A DNA stretch of 64,000 nt from Venatoribacter cucullus (GCF_016132445.1 NZ_CP046056.1:1426001-1490000), one strand, 5' to 3'. Counted from the stretch's first letter, positions 16,024 through 25,691 are shown. Notes: a model not told the origin generated them from the letters alone. Numbers and translations are program-made.

Positions 16024-16548
16024 TTAGCGGGTCAGCGTGGCGCGGATATCCACCCGGCCACTGCTGTCGGTTTTATCCACGCTGATCTGGCTGGCGCGTA
16101 CGCCTTGCTGCGCCTGCAGGCTTTCCAGCCAGCTGATGGCGTCATCAAACGGTGCCTTTTCCAGCCAGATACGCAAGGCCTGGCCATCCTGTTCATAACG
16201 GCTGAGGTTGACCCCGGCGCTGCGTGCCTGCTGCGTCACCACGGTCAGTAAGGGTGCCGTGCCGGTGGCTGCAACGGCATTGCCAAAGCGACCGGCGTTA
16301 TCCGCCAGCTGCTGGTAGGTGGCGCGGTTACGTTCCAGTTGCGATTCGGCCATGGCTTTAGCGCGTACCAATGGCAGCAGAATCATACTGGCCAGCAAGG
16401 CCAGCACCAGTACGGCAGACACCAGCTTAACGATCAGCCGGTCGCGCTCAGGCAGCTGCTCGTACCATTTCCTGGCCATCTGTACGCTGCGTTGCTGCTG
16501 CACATTGGCCAGCCCCTGCTGCCAGCGCAGCATCAGTTGTTCTTTCAT
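16024..16548 (-). CDS. gspM: Type II secretion system protein M
   Basis: A 174-residue GspM. A cytoplasmic N-terminus is followed by one TM helix (about 38-60) and a periplasmic ferredoxin-like domain. The WYEQLPERDRLIV segment just before the TM is typical of the family. GspM partners GspL in the inner-membrane platform. The start overlaps the gspL stop by 4 bp (ATGA type). It is the last gsp gene here; no gspN follows. Confidence 0.88.
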   Translation of the reverse strand: MKEQLMLRWQQGLANVQQQRSVQMARKWYEQLPERDRLIVKLVSAVLVLALLASMILLPLVRAKAMAESQLERNRATYQQLADNAGRFGNAVAATGTAPLLTVVTQQARSAGVNLSRYEQDGQALRIWLEKAPFDDAISWLESLQAQQGVRASQISVDKTDSSGRVDIRATLTR

Positions 16549-17735
16549 ACCCGGCCTCCGATGCGGATGCGGCCTTTAACACCGTTATTGTCGTTGGTGG
16601 CAGAGGCGATTTCCGCACTTAAGCCCGCCTGCTCCAGTGCCTGACGCAGCACCTGCAGGTCATTCAGCCCCTTGGCCTGCACCTCCACCATCAGCTCCTG
16701 CAGCCGGTCATTAAAACGTAACGACGTCAGCTGCACCTGCTGTTGCAAGCCCTGCTGCTGATACACCTGCGCCAGCGTATGGGTGGCGCTGAGGAAGCCG
16801 GCATCACTGCCGCCGCTGTCACCACTGAGTTTTTCGCGGATCTGTCGCTCCAGCGCCCGCACCCGCTCACCGGGAAACAACTGCTGATACAGACTGATGG
16901 TTTGCTGGCGCACCTCGCCGGACTGCTGCTGCAGACGCTGAACATCCAGATACAGGGTCAGCGTCCAGAACAAGACCCAGGCGGCAGCCATACCCGCCAG
17001 TGCCTGCCACCAGGGGGCATGGCGGCGCTCGCGCTGCGGCCGCACCTGATACTGCCCGGTCAGCAGATTCACCGGCCGTGCCGGCAAGGTTGCGGCCGCG
17101 CCGCTATCAGGTTCGCTGTGGATGCTGCCGATCTGCCCGGCAAAACTGCTTTCCAGCGTGGTTTGCAGCAATTGCGCGGTGGCCAGCTGCGGCGCGCGCA
17201 GCGTGAGGCTGGCCAGTTGCGCCTCATCGGCAAATAAGGATTCCAGCACCGGGGTTAAGGCCGCATCGCCGACATAGCCTTCAAAGCGGCCCGGCAGAGA
17301 CGCCAGCCAGCCGCCCTCAGTGCGCTGCAGCAACGGCTCATCACCCAGCAGCGAGGTTTCCGGAATCAGCTCCAGCACCCGCACATGGTGCATCTCACAG
17401 GCTTCCAGCAGGCGTTCAATCAGGTCATTGGCCACCACATAAGCCCGCACCTGTTTTTGCGCCGACCCGGCCGGCACAATCAGGTAATCCGCTATATCAC
17501 CGATCAGGGATTCTTCCAGCGCAAAGGGCAACGCCCGTGGCAAATGCCGGCTGCTGACACCCGGCAGACTGAGCCAGTAACAGGCGTAGTTCTGCGCCGC
17601 CAGCACCAGCCGGACCTGGGTTAAATCCGGCAGTGCCTCCGCCCACTGAGTCAGGCGTTGCGGTGTGCTGTCTCGGCTTGCACTGATCAGCCACTCGCCC
17701 GTATGGGCCTGCCACTGAACCTTTACCGTTTCCAT
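16545..17735 (-). CDS. gspL: Type II secretion system protein L
   Basis: A 396-residue GspL with an actin-like cytoplasmic half (about 1-235), a TM helix near residues 245-265 (WWQALAGMAAAWVLFWTLTL) and a periplasmic ferredoxin-like C-terminal domain. It links the GspE ATPase to GspM and GspF in the inner membrane. It lies between gspK (18 bp upstream) and gspM (4-bp overlap), the standard order. Confidence 0.9.
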   Translation of the reverse strand: METVKVQWQAHTGEWLISASRDSTPQRLTQWAEALPDLTQVRLVLAAQNYACYWLSLPGVSSRHLPRALPFALEESLIGDIADYLIVPAGSAQKQVRAYVVANDLIERLLEACEMHHVRVLELIPETSLLGDEPLLQRTEGGWLASLPGRFEGYVGDAALTPVLESLFADEAQLASLTLRAPQLATAQLLQTTLESSFAGQIGSIHSEPDSGAAATLPARPVNLLTGQYQVRPQRERRHAPWWQALAGMAAAWVLFWTLTLYLDVQRLQQQSGEVRQQTISLYQQLFPGERVRALERQIREKLSGDSGGSDAGFLSATHTLAQVYQQQGLQQQVQLTSLRFNDRLQELMVEVQAKGLNDLQVLRQALEQAGLSAEIASATNDNNGVKGRIRIGGRV

Positions 17736-17753
17736 GTTGCTGTTTCCTGTCTG

Positions 17754-18791
17754 TTAACCGGCCGGAATGGCGCTGGCCGGCACATTGTTCGTCGTTCCGC
17801 CGGCGGGATCCGGGCGGGCTTCGCGGCGGGAATAATCCCGGTACAGCGTGGTCATTTTGCCACTGCCCTGATCGCGGCGGATCAGCACTTCGCTCGTAGC
17901 GATGCGCTGGTACAGATCCACCCGGATAAAGGCTTCAAAATACTCGGATTTTACACTGAAGTCGGTCTGCTCCCAGCGCGGTTTACGCTCAGCCGCCGGT
18001 ACGCTGGCGTCTTCTTCCCGGGTAAAAGGCGTTACCTGGCTCAGCCCCCAGAATTCATCCAGCGAGGCAAAGCCTTTGTCGCCGCGCGCTGCCACGATGC
18101 TGTCGCCATCAGCCAGCGTCAGGCTGGCATCCAGCGCGGCCAGCACCGCCGCACTGGCGGTATTCACATTCAGTGCGGCCGTTAACGGCAGGCAGGCGAT
18201 ATAGGGCTCGAGGCGCCGGTAGCTTTCCAGTGTCATGCCTTCCAGCAGCAATATCTCTGAAGTGTGCCGGCAACTCTGATACGCCGCCCGATACGGCGGC
18301 TGCTGGCTTTGGTAGCGGGTGTCTTCCTGGCTGGTATCGTCCAGCCAGCCCAGCAACCGCTCAGCCAGTGCCGGATCCAGCGCCAGCAGATTGAGCAGAT
18401 TAATAAAACGCTGATACTGCCGGTCACGGTTGGCCGCACCTTTGCTGAGTGTATTCAGATTAAAACGCCCCTGGGCATCGCGGATACGGATAAACACCGT
18501 GCCCGGTGATAATGGAAAACGCCGGTCAGTGGCCCATTCTTCCAGCGCATGATCACGCTCTTTGTCGTTATTCCAGTCCAGATACAGGCCGGTTTTTACC
18601 GCCTGCTCGGCGCCGATCACAAAGGCATTGGCCTGCTGCACCGCCAGCAGCGTGCCACTGCGCTGAATATCCGCTGCCTGGCGCTCGACCATGCTGATGC
18701 CCAGCACCGAGACGATGGCGAAGATCATCAGCACCGTAATCAGTGCCAGCCCGTGCTGGCGGGGTACAGAACAGCGCCGGCCATTATTCAT
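17754..18791 (-). CDS. gspK: Type II secretion minor pseudopilin K
   Basis: A 345-residue GspK, the large tip pseudopilin. ATG 18791 was chosen because it forms an ATGA overlap with the gspJ stop and places the prepilin cleavage site early, in QHG before LALITVLMIFAIVS. Unlike other pseudopilins it lacks Glu at +5 (here Val), as is normal for GspK. The globular domain contains the helix-hairpin-helix-like repeats of the family (LNVNTASAAVLAAL). It caps the pseudopilus together with GspI and GspJ. Confidence 0.9.
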   Translation of the reverse strand: MNNGRRCSVPRQHGLALITVLMIFAIVSVLGISMVERQAADIQRSGTLLAVQQANAFVIGAEQAVKTGLYLDWNNDKERDHALEEWATDRRFPLSPGTVFIRIRDAQGRFNLNTLSKGAANRDRQYQRFINLLNLLALDPALAERLLGWLDDTSQEDTRYQSQQPPYRAAYQSCRHTSEILLLEGMTLESYRRLEPYIACLPLTAALNVNTASAAVLAALDASLTLADGDSIVAARGDKGFASLDEFWGLSQVTPFTREEDASVPAAERKPRWEQTDFSVKSEYFEAFIRVDLYQRIATSEVLIRRDQGSGKMTTLYRDYSRREARPDPAGGTTNNVPASAIPAG

Positions 18792-19498
18792 ACGTCTTCC
18801 GCCCAGGCCAGCAGCCACAGGCGTTCAATATCACCCAGCTGCGGTAGTGTGATGCGCCAGCGCAGCGCCAGCGGTGCCATCTGCGTGGTATCGGTCTGCA
18901 GTGGTGGCCAGCTGCTGTATTTGTCACGGGCCGGCGTGGATAAGCCATCACCGGCTCCGGCGGTGCCGGCCAGCACGTCGACTTCAAAACGGTCAACCTG
19001 CTCCAGAATCACCTGCGCCAGCGGCTCACTGGTGCTGGCGCGATCCAGCACCGGCCAGAAATAGCGCACCAGGCATTCGCCCTGCGCGTCCAGTACACCC
19101 CAGCTTTCCAGTCGCGCCCGGGCGCCAGCACAGACGTCACTGTCGAGACTTTCGGTCCGGTAGGCCACCCGTTGTAATTCCGAACGTGGTCGTTCCGCAA
19201 AGGGGGAATTGCGCCAGCCGCTGCGGGTAAACTCCAGCAGATAATCACCGTTGTTCAGCAGCAATGCTGGCTGCAGATCGCCATATTGATCACGGATACC
19301 ACGGTTAATGATCTGTTCGATATCACGACTGACCACCATATTGAAGCGCTGCAGGCTGGCCAGTTGTTCGGCCCGGATGTCGGTAATGCGGCGGGAATCA
19401 ATAATATTGGCCAGCAACTGCGCTGAGCCTACGCCAATCATGGCGGTAATGCCGACCGCAACCAGCACCTCCAGCAAGGTAAAACCGCGGGTGCGCAT
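18788..19498 (-). CDS. gspJ: Type II secretion minor pseudopilin J
   Basis: A 236-residue GspJ with a very short leader, MRTRG, cleaved before FTLLEVLVAVGITAM (Glu at +5). A beta-rich globular domain follows. It forms the tip complex with GspI and GspK. Both ends overlap neighbours by 4 bp (ATGA), which indicates translational coupling through gspI-J-K. Confidence 0.92.
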   Translation of the reverse strand: MRTRGFTLLEVLVAVGITAMIGVGSAQLLANIIDSRRITDIRAEQLASLQRFNMVVSRDIEQIINRGIRDQYGDLQPALLLNNGDYLLEFTRSGWRNSPFAERPRSELQRVAYRTESLDSDVCAGARARLESWGVLDAQGECLVRYFWPVLDRASTSEPLAQVILEQVDRFEVDVLAGTAGAGDGLSTPARDKYSSWPPLQTDTTQMAPLALRWRITLPQLGDIERLWLLAWAEDV

Positions 19499-19869
19499 CA
19501 GTGCTTCCCCATAATGCTGGCCAGGGTGGCGACAATGGCGTCCTTGTTACTGGCATCAGCCACCTCGATGGTAACGCGATGGGTATCAGGGAATTCGGTT
19601 TTCTCGACCTTGCTGGTGATCAGCCAGTCGCGTCCGGCCATGCTGGTCTGATCGCTGCGCTCCCCTTGAGGCGGCAGGCCGTTCAGGCGCAGTTCGGCCA
19701 TGCGGTTTTCGGCCACCATGGCGGCCAGGGTTTTGTCCTGCAGATGAATTAATGAGGACGCACTCTGGCTGGCGGTATCACTGATAACAATCGCTATCGC
19801 CGCAAAAATGGTCAGTGCAATCATCACCTCCAGTAAGGTGAAGCCCCGCAGACGTTGCTCAGCCTTCAA
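19498..19869 (-). CDS. gspI: Type II secretion minor pseudopilin I (TTG start)
   Basis: A 123-residue GspI. The best start is TTG at 19869. It gives an eight-residue leader (MKAEQRLRG-type) before FTLLEVMIAL and has GGAGG 9 nt upstream inside the end of gspH. An upstream ATG in frame would give a 27-residue leader with no signal character. The start lies 11 bp inside gspH, so gspH and gspI overlap. The product is the central minor pseudopilin that nucleates the GspI-J-K tip. Confidence 0.88.
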   Translation of the reverse strand: MKAEQRLRGFTLLEVMIALTIFAAIAIVISDTASQSASSLIHLQDKTLAAMVAENRMAELRLNGLPPQGERSDQTSMAGRDWLITSKVEKTEFPDTHRVTIEVADASNKDAIVATLASIMGKH

Positions 19870-20434
19870 AGTGCTCAACCTCCAGCAACGGCAAACCAAA
19901 CCCATCGCCGCGCAGGTGCACCGCAAAGCGCTCGTCGGCTTCGTGGGTAAAGGTCAGGTGGAACGGCGTGTACTCATCGGAGGATAAAAACAGCAATACC
20001 GGCTGCGGACCGAGATCCTCATCGGCCGGGGCATTAAGGTCGGCTTCGCGCCCTTCGATGCTCAGCCCGACGATAATTTCCGGCGCCAGCTCCAGCTCGG
20101 CAGATAAACTGCCCTCATAGGTTTGCCAGGGATTTTTGTTCAGCCGGTCCAGTTCTTCAGCGGTTTTGTTGGCACTGAATTCCTGGCTGCGCACATCCTG
20201 CAGGCTCAGCAGCAACAGGCTGCCGGACTGCATGGCCACGCCTAGGTCAATGTTCTGAAACACCGCTTCCTGCCGGTAAGCCATCAACCGGGCGCTGATC
20301 TGCTGGGCGGCGCGCCGGGTCTGGTCTTCGGCCTGCCGGTCACCGCCCGACAGCGATACCAAACCCAGTAAGCCACCGATAATGGCCAGTACGACCATCA
20401 CCTCCAGCAGGGTAAAACCACGCCCGGCGTGCAT
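19859..20434 (-). CDS. gspH: Type II secretion minor pseudopilin H
   Basis: A 191-residue GspH. The leader MHAGRG is cleaved before FTLLEVMVVLAIIGG (Glu at +5). A long hydrophobic helix is followed by the FimT/GspH globular domain. It links the major pseudopilus to the tip complex. It begins 5 bp after the gspG stop and overlaps gspI by 11 bp. Confidence 0.9.
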   Translation of the reverse strand: MHAGRGFTLLEVMVVLAIIGGLLGLVSLSGGDRQAEDQTRRAAQQISARLMAYRQEAVFQNIDLGVAMQSGSLLLLSLQDVRSQEFSANKTAEELDRLNKNPWQTYEGSLSAELELAPEIIVGLSIEGREADLNAPADEDLGPQPVLLFLSSDEYTPFHLTFTHEADERFAVHLRGDGFGLPLLEVEHFEG

Positions 20435-20439
20435 CGGAA

Positions 20440-20880
20440 TTACTTATCCAGACTGCTGATGTCAGCGGCTTCGCCCTCGCCGCCTTCCTGGGCATCGGCA
20501 CCCAGTGAGACGATTTCGTAACGACCGCGATCCATAAAGTACAGGAATTCACTGCCCCAGGCGTCGGTCGGTACCGAGGTGCCTTTCAGGTAGCCATCGG
20601 CGCGCCAGTTACGCGGCTCCGGCGCGCTGGTCGGCTTTTGCACCAGCGCTTCCAGCCCCTGTTCGGTGGTCGGATAAGTGAAGTTATCCAGCTTGTACAT
20701 ATCCAGGGCATTTTCGATCAGCTTGATCTGGCTCTGGGTGGTTTTGACCCGTGCATCGCCGGCGGAACCGATAATATTGGTGGCGACCAGGGCCATAATG
20801 CCGCCGATAATGGCCAGCACCACCATTACTTCCAGCAGGGTAAAACCACGTTGCGCCTGTTTCAGGTTACTGCGTTGCAT
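20440..20880 (-). CDS. gspG: Type II secretion major pseudopilin G
   Basis: A 146-residue major pseudopilin. A 12-residue leader ends in RG before FTLLEVMVVLAIIGGI. The C-terminal domain contains LDNFTYPTTEQGL, the GYLKG segment and the Ca-site region WGSEFLYF typical of GspG. The acidic, Gly-rich tail (EGGEGEAADISS) is a little longer than usual. It polymerises to the piston-like pseudopilus. It follows gspF by 8 bp. Confidence 0.95.
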   Translation of the reverse strand: MQRSNLKQAQRGFTLLEVMVVLAIIGGIMALVATNIIGSAGDARVKTTQSQIKLIENALDMYKLDNFTYPTTEQGLEALVQKPTSAPEPRNWRADGYLKGTSVPTDAWGSEFLYFMDRGRYEIVSLGADAQEGGEGEAADISSLDK

Positions 20881-20888
20881 ACTTGCTC

Positions 20889-22100
20889 CTATTGCACCAT
20901 TTTCTGAAGTTCAAGAATCGGCATCATAATGGCCGCCACAATGGTGGCGACAATGCCGCCCATGACCAGCAGCATCATGGGCTCAAACACTTTGACCAGC
21001 GCCGACACGGTATTCTCCAGCGTGGCTTCCTGCTGGGCCGCCGTGCGCGCCAGCATGGAGTCCAGCTCGCCGCTGTTTTCGCCACTGGCAATCATGTGCA
21101 GCATAATGGGTGGGAAAAACCGGGCTTCGGCCAGCGATTTATGCAGGCTGCCACCTTCACTGACCTTCACCGTGGCCTGCGCCAGCCCCTGCTGAATGGG
21201 AATGTTGGTAATCACCTGACTGGCAATGCGCATGGCGTCCACCAGCGGCACACCACTGCTGGTCAGAATGGCCAGTGTGCTGCCAAAGCGGGCGGTATTG
21301 GCGTCTTTAACAAACCCGCCCAGTCCCGGCGTACGCAGCAACAGGGAATGCCAGCGGCGGCGAAAAGCAGCACCGCGCAAGGCCAGCCGGAACAGGGTCA
21401 GGCCCATCACCAGCAACACCAGCGTCAGCAAGCCCCAGTCGCGGATAAAATAACTCAGGTTCAGCATAAAGGCGGTTAAACCGGGCAATTCCTGACCATT
21501 CTTCAGAAACACCTCAACGATATCGGGCACCACATAGGTCAGCAGACCCACCACAATACCAATGGCCACGACCGACAGAATAATGGGGTACATGGCGGCT
21601 AATTTAATTTTCTGGTCGGACGCCTGACGGGCTTCGGTGTAGTCCGCCAGCCGGTTCAGCACACCATCCAGATGGCCGGCATGCTCACCGGCCGCCACGG
21701 TGGAACGGTACAGATGCGGAAAGGCGCGCGGGTATTCCGCCAGTGCTTTGGCCAGTGTATAGCCTTCCAGCACCTTGGCCCGAATAGCCAGAATCATGGC
21801 CTTAATGCGTTGTTTGCCGGTTTGCTCCGACAACGCGCGCAGGGATTCATCAATGGGCAGGCCAGCCTGAATCAACGTGGCCAGCTGACGGGTTATTAAC
21901 GCCAGCTCGGGTACGGACAAGCCGGGTGAGCGACTGAGCAAGCCAGGGGTTTGTTCTTTACGGGTGGTCTGCTCCACGGACAGCGGCAGCCAGCCTTTGT
22001 CGCGCAGCTGCTGGCGCACCTGGCGGGCACTGTCGGCTTCCAGCACCCCTTTTTTGGCTTTGCCGCGCTCGTCCAGCGCCTGATAGACAAAGGCACCCAT
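20889..22100 (-). CDS. gspF: Type II secretion inner-membrane protein F
   Basis: A 403-residue GspF/PilC-family platform protein. It has two repeated cytoplasmic helical domains and three TM helices, including one near residue 170-195 (MYPIILSVVAIGIVVGLLTYVVP) and one near the C-terminus (PMMLLVMGGIVATIVAAIM). It converts GspE ATP hydrolysis into pseudopilus assembly. It starts 1 bp after the gspE stop. Confidence 0.94.
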   Translation of the reverse strand: MGAFVYQALDERGKAKKGVLEADSARQVRQQLRDKGWLPLSVEQTTRKEQTPGLLSRSPGLSVPELALITRQLATLIQAGLPIDESLRALSEQTGKQRIKAMILAIRAKVLEGYTLAKALAEYPRAFPHLYRSTVAAGEHAGHLDGVLNRLADYTEARQASDQKIKLAAMYPIILSVVAIGIVVGLLTYVVPDIVEVFLKNGQELPGLTAFMLNLSYFIRDWGLLTLVLLVMGLTLFRLALRGAAFRRRWHSLLLRTPGLGGFVKDANTARFGSTLAILTSSGVPLVDAMRIASQVITNIPIQQGLAQATVKVSEGGSLHKSLAEARFFPPIMLHMIASGENSGELDSMLARTAAQQEATLENTVSALVKVFEPMMLLVMGGIVATIVAAIMMPILELQKMVQ

Positions 22101-22101
22101 A

Positions 22102-23628
22102 TCAGCCCTTCACCACCCGTAATAATTCTTCAATGGTGGTGCTGCCGGCCAGTACTTTGCGGATACCGTCCTGCTGAATGCCTGGCCCCAGCGTGCGCGC
22201 GTGACGCTCCAGCGCCTGTTCGCCAGCACGGTCATGGATCAGGGTTTTCATAGTTTCATCGACTTCAATGATTTCGTAGATACCCTGGCGACCGCGATAG
22301 CCCAGCTGGTTGCACTTATCACAACCGCGGGCGTGGAAAATCTGCGGTGGCTGCGCCGGATCAATGCCGAGAATGGTGCATTCGGCGGCATCGGCGGTGG
22401 CTTCTTCTTTGCATTCATTGCACAACACCCGCACCAGCCGCTGGGCGATTACACCGATAATACTGGACGACAGCAGAAAGGGCTCGACGCCCATATCTTG
22501 CAGTCGGGTTACCGCACCAATGGCGGTATTGGTGTGCAGCGTCGACAGCACCAGGTGACCGGTTAATGAGGCCTGAATGGCAATTTCAACGGTTTCAAGG
22601 TCGCGGATCTCACCGATCATCACCACATCCGGGTCCTGGCGCAGAATGGCGCGCAGGCCTTTGGCGAAGGTCATTTCAACTTTGGTGTTTACCTGGGTCT
22701 GGCCAATGCCGGGCAGGCTGTATTCGATCGGGTCTTCCACGGTCAGAATATTGCGGCTGGTATCGTTCAGGTCACTCAGCGCCCCATACAGCGTGGTGGT
22801 TTTACCCGAGCCGGTCGGACCGGTTACCAGAATAATGCCGTGGGGCTTGCTGATAATATTGCGCATGGTGGCCAGATCACGCGGCGCCATGCCCAGCTGC
22901 GACAGGCTCAGGCGGCCGGCTTGCTTATCCAGCAGACGCATTACCACCCGCTCGCCAAAACTGGACGGCATGGTCGACACCCGCACATCCACTTCACGAC
23001 CACCGATGCGTAAGGCAATACGACCGTCCTGCGGCACGCGTTTTTCGGCAATATCCAGCCGCGCCATGACCTTAATACGGGAAATTAACAGCGCCGCCAG
23101 GGCGCGCTTGGGCTGCACCACTTCGCGCAGCACGCCATCGACGCGAAAGCGTACGACCAGGCGTTTTTCGTAGGTTTCGACGTGAATATCCGAGGCATTT
23201 TCTTTAACAGCTTCGGTCAGTAAGGCGTTGATCAGGCGGATAATGGGCGCATCGCCCTCCTGCTCGAGCAGGTCTTCGGTTTCCGGCACAGAATCAGCCA
23301 GGCTGGCGAGGTCCATTTCATCGCCCAGCCCTTCCACCATTTCCATGGTTTCGGAGGAATCACTCTGGTAGGCCAGCCCCATACGGCGTTCAAATTCATC
23401 GTTGCTGATGGCCTGCAACCGGAAAGGCGCACTCAGAAAGCGCTGCACTTCCATAATGACGCCAGCCTGCACCCCTTCACGGTGCAGCAGCAATAACTGG
23501 TCGGCCTTGCCTTCAATCAGCACGCCAAAGCGTTTGGCATAGCCAAAGGGTAACCGGGTATTAAGATTGGTCGATTGCACCTGACGGGAGAGGTCTTCTG
23601 CCGGTACGGCCAGATTGTCTGCGGTCAT
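22102..23628 (-). CDS. gspE: Type II secretion ATPase E
   Basis: A 508-residue GspE. It has the Walker A GPTGSGKT (270-277), the Asp box, the His box and LSTLHTN. A C-terminal tetracysteine zinc site of two CxxC pairs (LCNEC and GCDKC) distinguishes GspE from shorter retraction ATPases. It powers pseudopilus assembly at the inner membrane. It is the first gene of the operon seen here; the etfA terminator lies about 120 bp upstream, so gspC and gspD are not in this unit. Confidence 0.95.
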   Translation of the reverse strand: MTADNLAVPAEDLSRQVQSTNLNTRLPFGYAKRFGVLIEGKADQLLLLHREGVQAGVIMEVQRFLSAPFRLQAISNDEFERRMGLAYQSDSSETMEMVEGLGDEMDLASLADSVPETEDLLEQEGDAPIIRLINALLTEAVKENASDIHVETYEKRLVVRFRVDGVLREVVQPKRALAALLISRIKVMARLDIAEKRVPQDGRIALRIGGREVDVRVSTMPSSFGERVVMRLLDKQAGRLSLSQLGMAPRDLATMRNIISKPHGIILVTGPTGSGKTTTLYGALSDLNDTSRNILTVEDPIEYSLPGIGQTQVNTKVEMTFAKGLRAILRQDPDVVMIGEIRDLETVEIAIQASLTGHLVLSTLHTNTAIGAVTRLQDMGVEPFLLSSSIIGVIAQRLVRVLCNECKEEATADAAECTILGIDPAQPPQIFHARGCDKCNQLGYRGRQGIYEIIEVDETMKTLIHDRAGEQALERHARTLGPGIQQDGIRKVLAGSTTIEELLRVVKG

Positions 23629-23749
23629 TCGATGCCCTGCTCGTTGGCAAAAATCGTCATCTGCATCATCCGCTGCAAAGGAAATCCCTCTTTGTTGTTA
23701 TGCTCGGTACGTTACCTTATTACGGAAAAATGACAACTGCATGACATAA

Positions 23750-23775
23750 AAAAACCCGGCCTTGGCCGGGTTTTT
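23750..23775 (-). terminator. Terminator after etfA
   Basis: AAAAACCCGGCC pairs with GGCCGGGTTTTT over a 2-nt loop, 15 bp past the etfA stop. The symmetry would allow either direction. It separates the etfBA transcript from the gsp operon. Confidence 0.9.
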
Positions 23776-23789
23776 CTAAGCATCTGATA

Positions 23790-24716
23790 TTACAGAGCTT
23801 TTTCCAGTTCTGGTACGGCGTCAAACAGGTCTGCAACCAGACCGTAATCGGCTACCTGGAAGATCGGAGCTTCTTCGTCTTTGTTGATCGCAACAATGAC
23901 TTTGGAGTCCTTCATACCAGCCAGATGCTGAATGGCACCAGAGATACCCACAGCAACGTACAGTTCCGGAGCAACGATCTTACCGGTCTGACCAACCTGC
24001 ATGTCGTTCGGTACGAAACCGGCGTCAACCGCCGCACGGGATGCACCAACAGCGGCACCCAGTTTGTCGGCCACTTTGTACAGCATCTCGAAGTTGTCGC
24101 CGTTCTGCATACCACGACCACCAGAGATAACGATCTTGGCACCGGTCAGTTCCGGACGGTCAGACTTGGCCAGCTCTTCGCCAGCGAAAGCAGACAGACC
24201 AGCATCTTTAACCAGGTCGATGGCGGTTACGGCAGCAGCGCCGCCTTCAGCGGCCGCATCGAAACCGGTCGGGCGCACAGTCATCACTTTGATGCTGTCA
24301 GCTGATTTAACCGTCGCAATGGCGTTACCGGCGTAGATCGGACGAGTGAAGGTGTCGGCATCAACCACGCCAATCACTTCAGACAGCATGTTAACGTCCA
24401 GCAGCGCCGCAGCGCGTGGCAGGAAGTCTTTACCGGTAGTGGTGGCAGCGGCCAGGATGTGGCTGTAGCCCTTACCCAGTTCAGCAACCAGCTCGCCCAT
24501 GTTCTCAGCCAGCTGATACTCGTAAGCCGCGTTATCGGCAACCAGTACTTTGGCTACGCCAGCGATTTTGGCAGCGGCTTCAGCAGCAGCGCCACAGTTG
24601 CTGCCGGCAACCAGCACGTCGACGTCGCCACCGATTTTGGCAGCAGCAGCCACAACGTTCAGAGTGGCTGCTTTCAGGGTCGCGTTATCGTGTTCAGCGA
24701 TTACTAAAATAGACAT
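23790..24716 (-). CDS. etfA: Electron transfer flavoprotein alpha subunit
   Basis: A 308-residue ETF alpha with the C-terminal FAD-binding domain: GGRGMQNGDNF, VGASRAAVDAGF, QVGQTGKIVAPELY and a final DLFDAVPEL. ETF accepts electrons from acyl-CoA dehydrogenases and passes them to ETF-ubiquinone oxidoreductase, encoded divergently nearby. It follows etfB by 12 bp in one transcript. Confidence 0.97.
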   Translation of the reverse strand: MSILVIAEHDNATLKAATLNVVAAAAKIGGDVDVLVAGSNCGAAAEAAAKIAGVAKVLVADNAAYEYQLAENMGELVAELGKGYSHILAAATTTGKDFLPRAAALLDVNMLSEVIGVVDADTFTRPIYAGNAIATVKSADSIKVMTVRPTGFDAAAEGGAAAVTAIDLVKDAGLSAFAGEELAKSDRPELTGAKIVISGGRGMQNGDNFEMLYKVADKLGAAVGASRAAVDAGFVPNDMQVGQTGKIVAPELYVAVGISGAIQHLAGMKDSKVIVAINKDEEAPIFQVADYGLVADLFDAVPELEKAL

Positions 24717-24728
24717 GTAACAGACCTC

Positions 24729-25478
24729 TTACAGCACTTTGGCTTCGTTCTTCAGTTTGTCGACCAGCTGTTCAATGCTGGCAACCTTGATACCGGCCTT
24801 GCGCTGTGCCGGCGGAGTTACCTGAACCAGTGACAGGGTGGACTTAACTTCCACACCCAGGTCAGCCGGAGTGGTGACATCCAGAGGCTTACGTTTGGCT
24901 TTCATAATGTTCGGCAGAGACGCATAACGCGGCTCGTTCAGACGCAGGTCAGTGGTAACGATCGCCGGCAGTTTCAGAGCAACGGTACGCAGACCGCCGT
25001 CGATTTCACGGGTTACGTTCACTTTTTCGCCATCGATGGCCACTTCAGAAGCGAAGGTGCCTTGCGCCATACCCGTCAGTGCACCCAGCATCTGGCCAGT
25101 CTGATTGTTGTCGCTGTCGATGGTCTGCTTACCCAGCAGAACCAGTTGCGGCTGTTCTTTATCAACAACGGCTTTCAGCAGTTTGGCAACGCTCAGGGAT
25201 TCCAGCTTCTCGTCGGTTTCGACCAGAATGCCACGGTCTGCACCCAGAGCCAGAGCGGTACGGATCTGTTCCTGAGCCACTTTAGGACCAATAGAAACCA
25301 CCACCACTTCGCTGGCGATGCCCTTCTCTTTCAGGCGCACAGCTTCTTCCACGGCGATTTCGCAGAAGGGGTTCATAGCCATTTTAACGTTGGTCAGATC
25401 AACGTCTGAATTATCCGGCTTTACGCGTACCTTTACGTTGTAATCGATAACACGTTTAACAGCGACAAGAACCTTCAT
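24729..25478 (-). CDS. etfB: Electron transfer flavoprotein beta subunit
   Basis: A 249-residue ETF beta. The start at 25478 gives [20 protein letters not shown], the conserved N-terminus; the longer frame adds 13 unrelated residues. It holds the AMP-binding motif region and the ETF signature [20 protein letters not shown]. It forms the ETF dimer with EtfA and docks the dehydrogenases. Confidence 0.97.
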   Translation of the reverse strand: MKVLVAVKRVIDYNVKVRVKPDNSDVDLTNVKMAMNPFCEIAVEEAVRLKEKGIASEVVVVSIGPKVAQEQIRTALALGADRGILVETDEKLESLSVAKLLKAVVDKEQPQLVLLGKQTIDSDNNQTGQMLGALTGMAQGTFASEVAIDGEKVNVTREIDGGLRTVALKLPAIVTTDLRLNEPRYASLPNIMKAKRKPLDVTTPADLGVEVKSTLSLVQVTPPAQRKAGIKVASIEQLVDKLKNEAKVL

Positions 25479-25663
25479 AGATTCCTCGTATTTATCTAGT
25501 GGATGAATAAAGGGCAAATACCACGCCGACAGGATGACACAGTCAATTTGAGACGCCCTTTCCAGCGCGCCACATTATTGGGATGTTTCTACCCAGCGTC
25601 AATAGTAAGGCCAGACCGTCGCGCCAAGCCTATGTTTTGCCGGCGTTTTTCAGTGGAAAGCAG

Positions 25664-25691
25664 TTGCCTGCGGATGCGCCCAACGTATAAT
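25664..25691 (+). promoter_or_regulatory. Sigma-70 promoter for the ETF-QO gene
   Basis: TTGCCT (25664-25669) and a consensus TATAAT (25686-25691) are 16 bp apart, 134 bp ahead of the start codon. It lies in the 347-bp gap between the divergent etfB and ETF-QO genes, in which I see no gene. The long leader shows no riboswitch I recognise. Confidence 0.7.
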
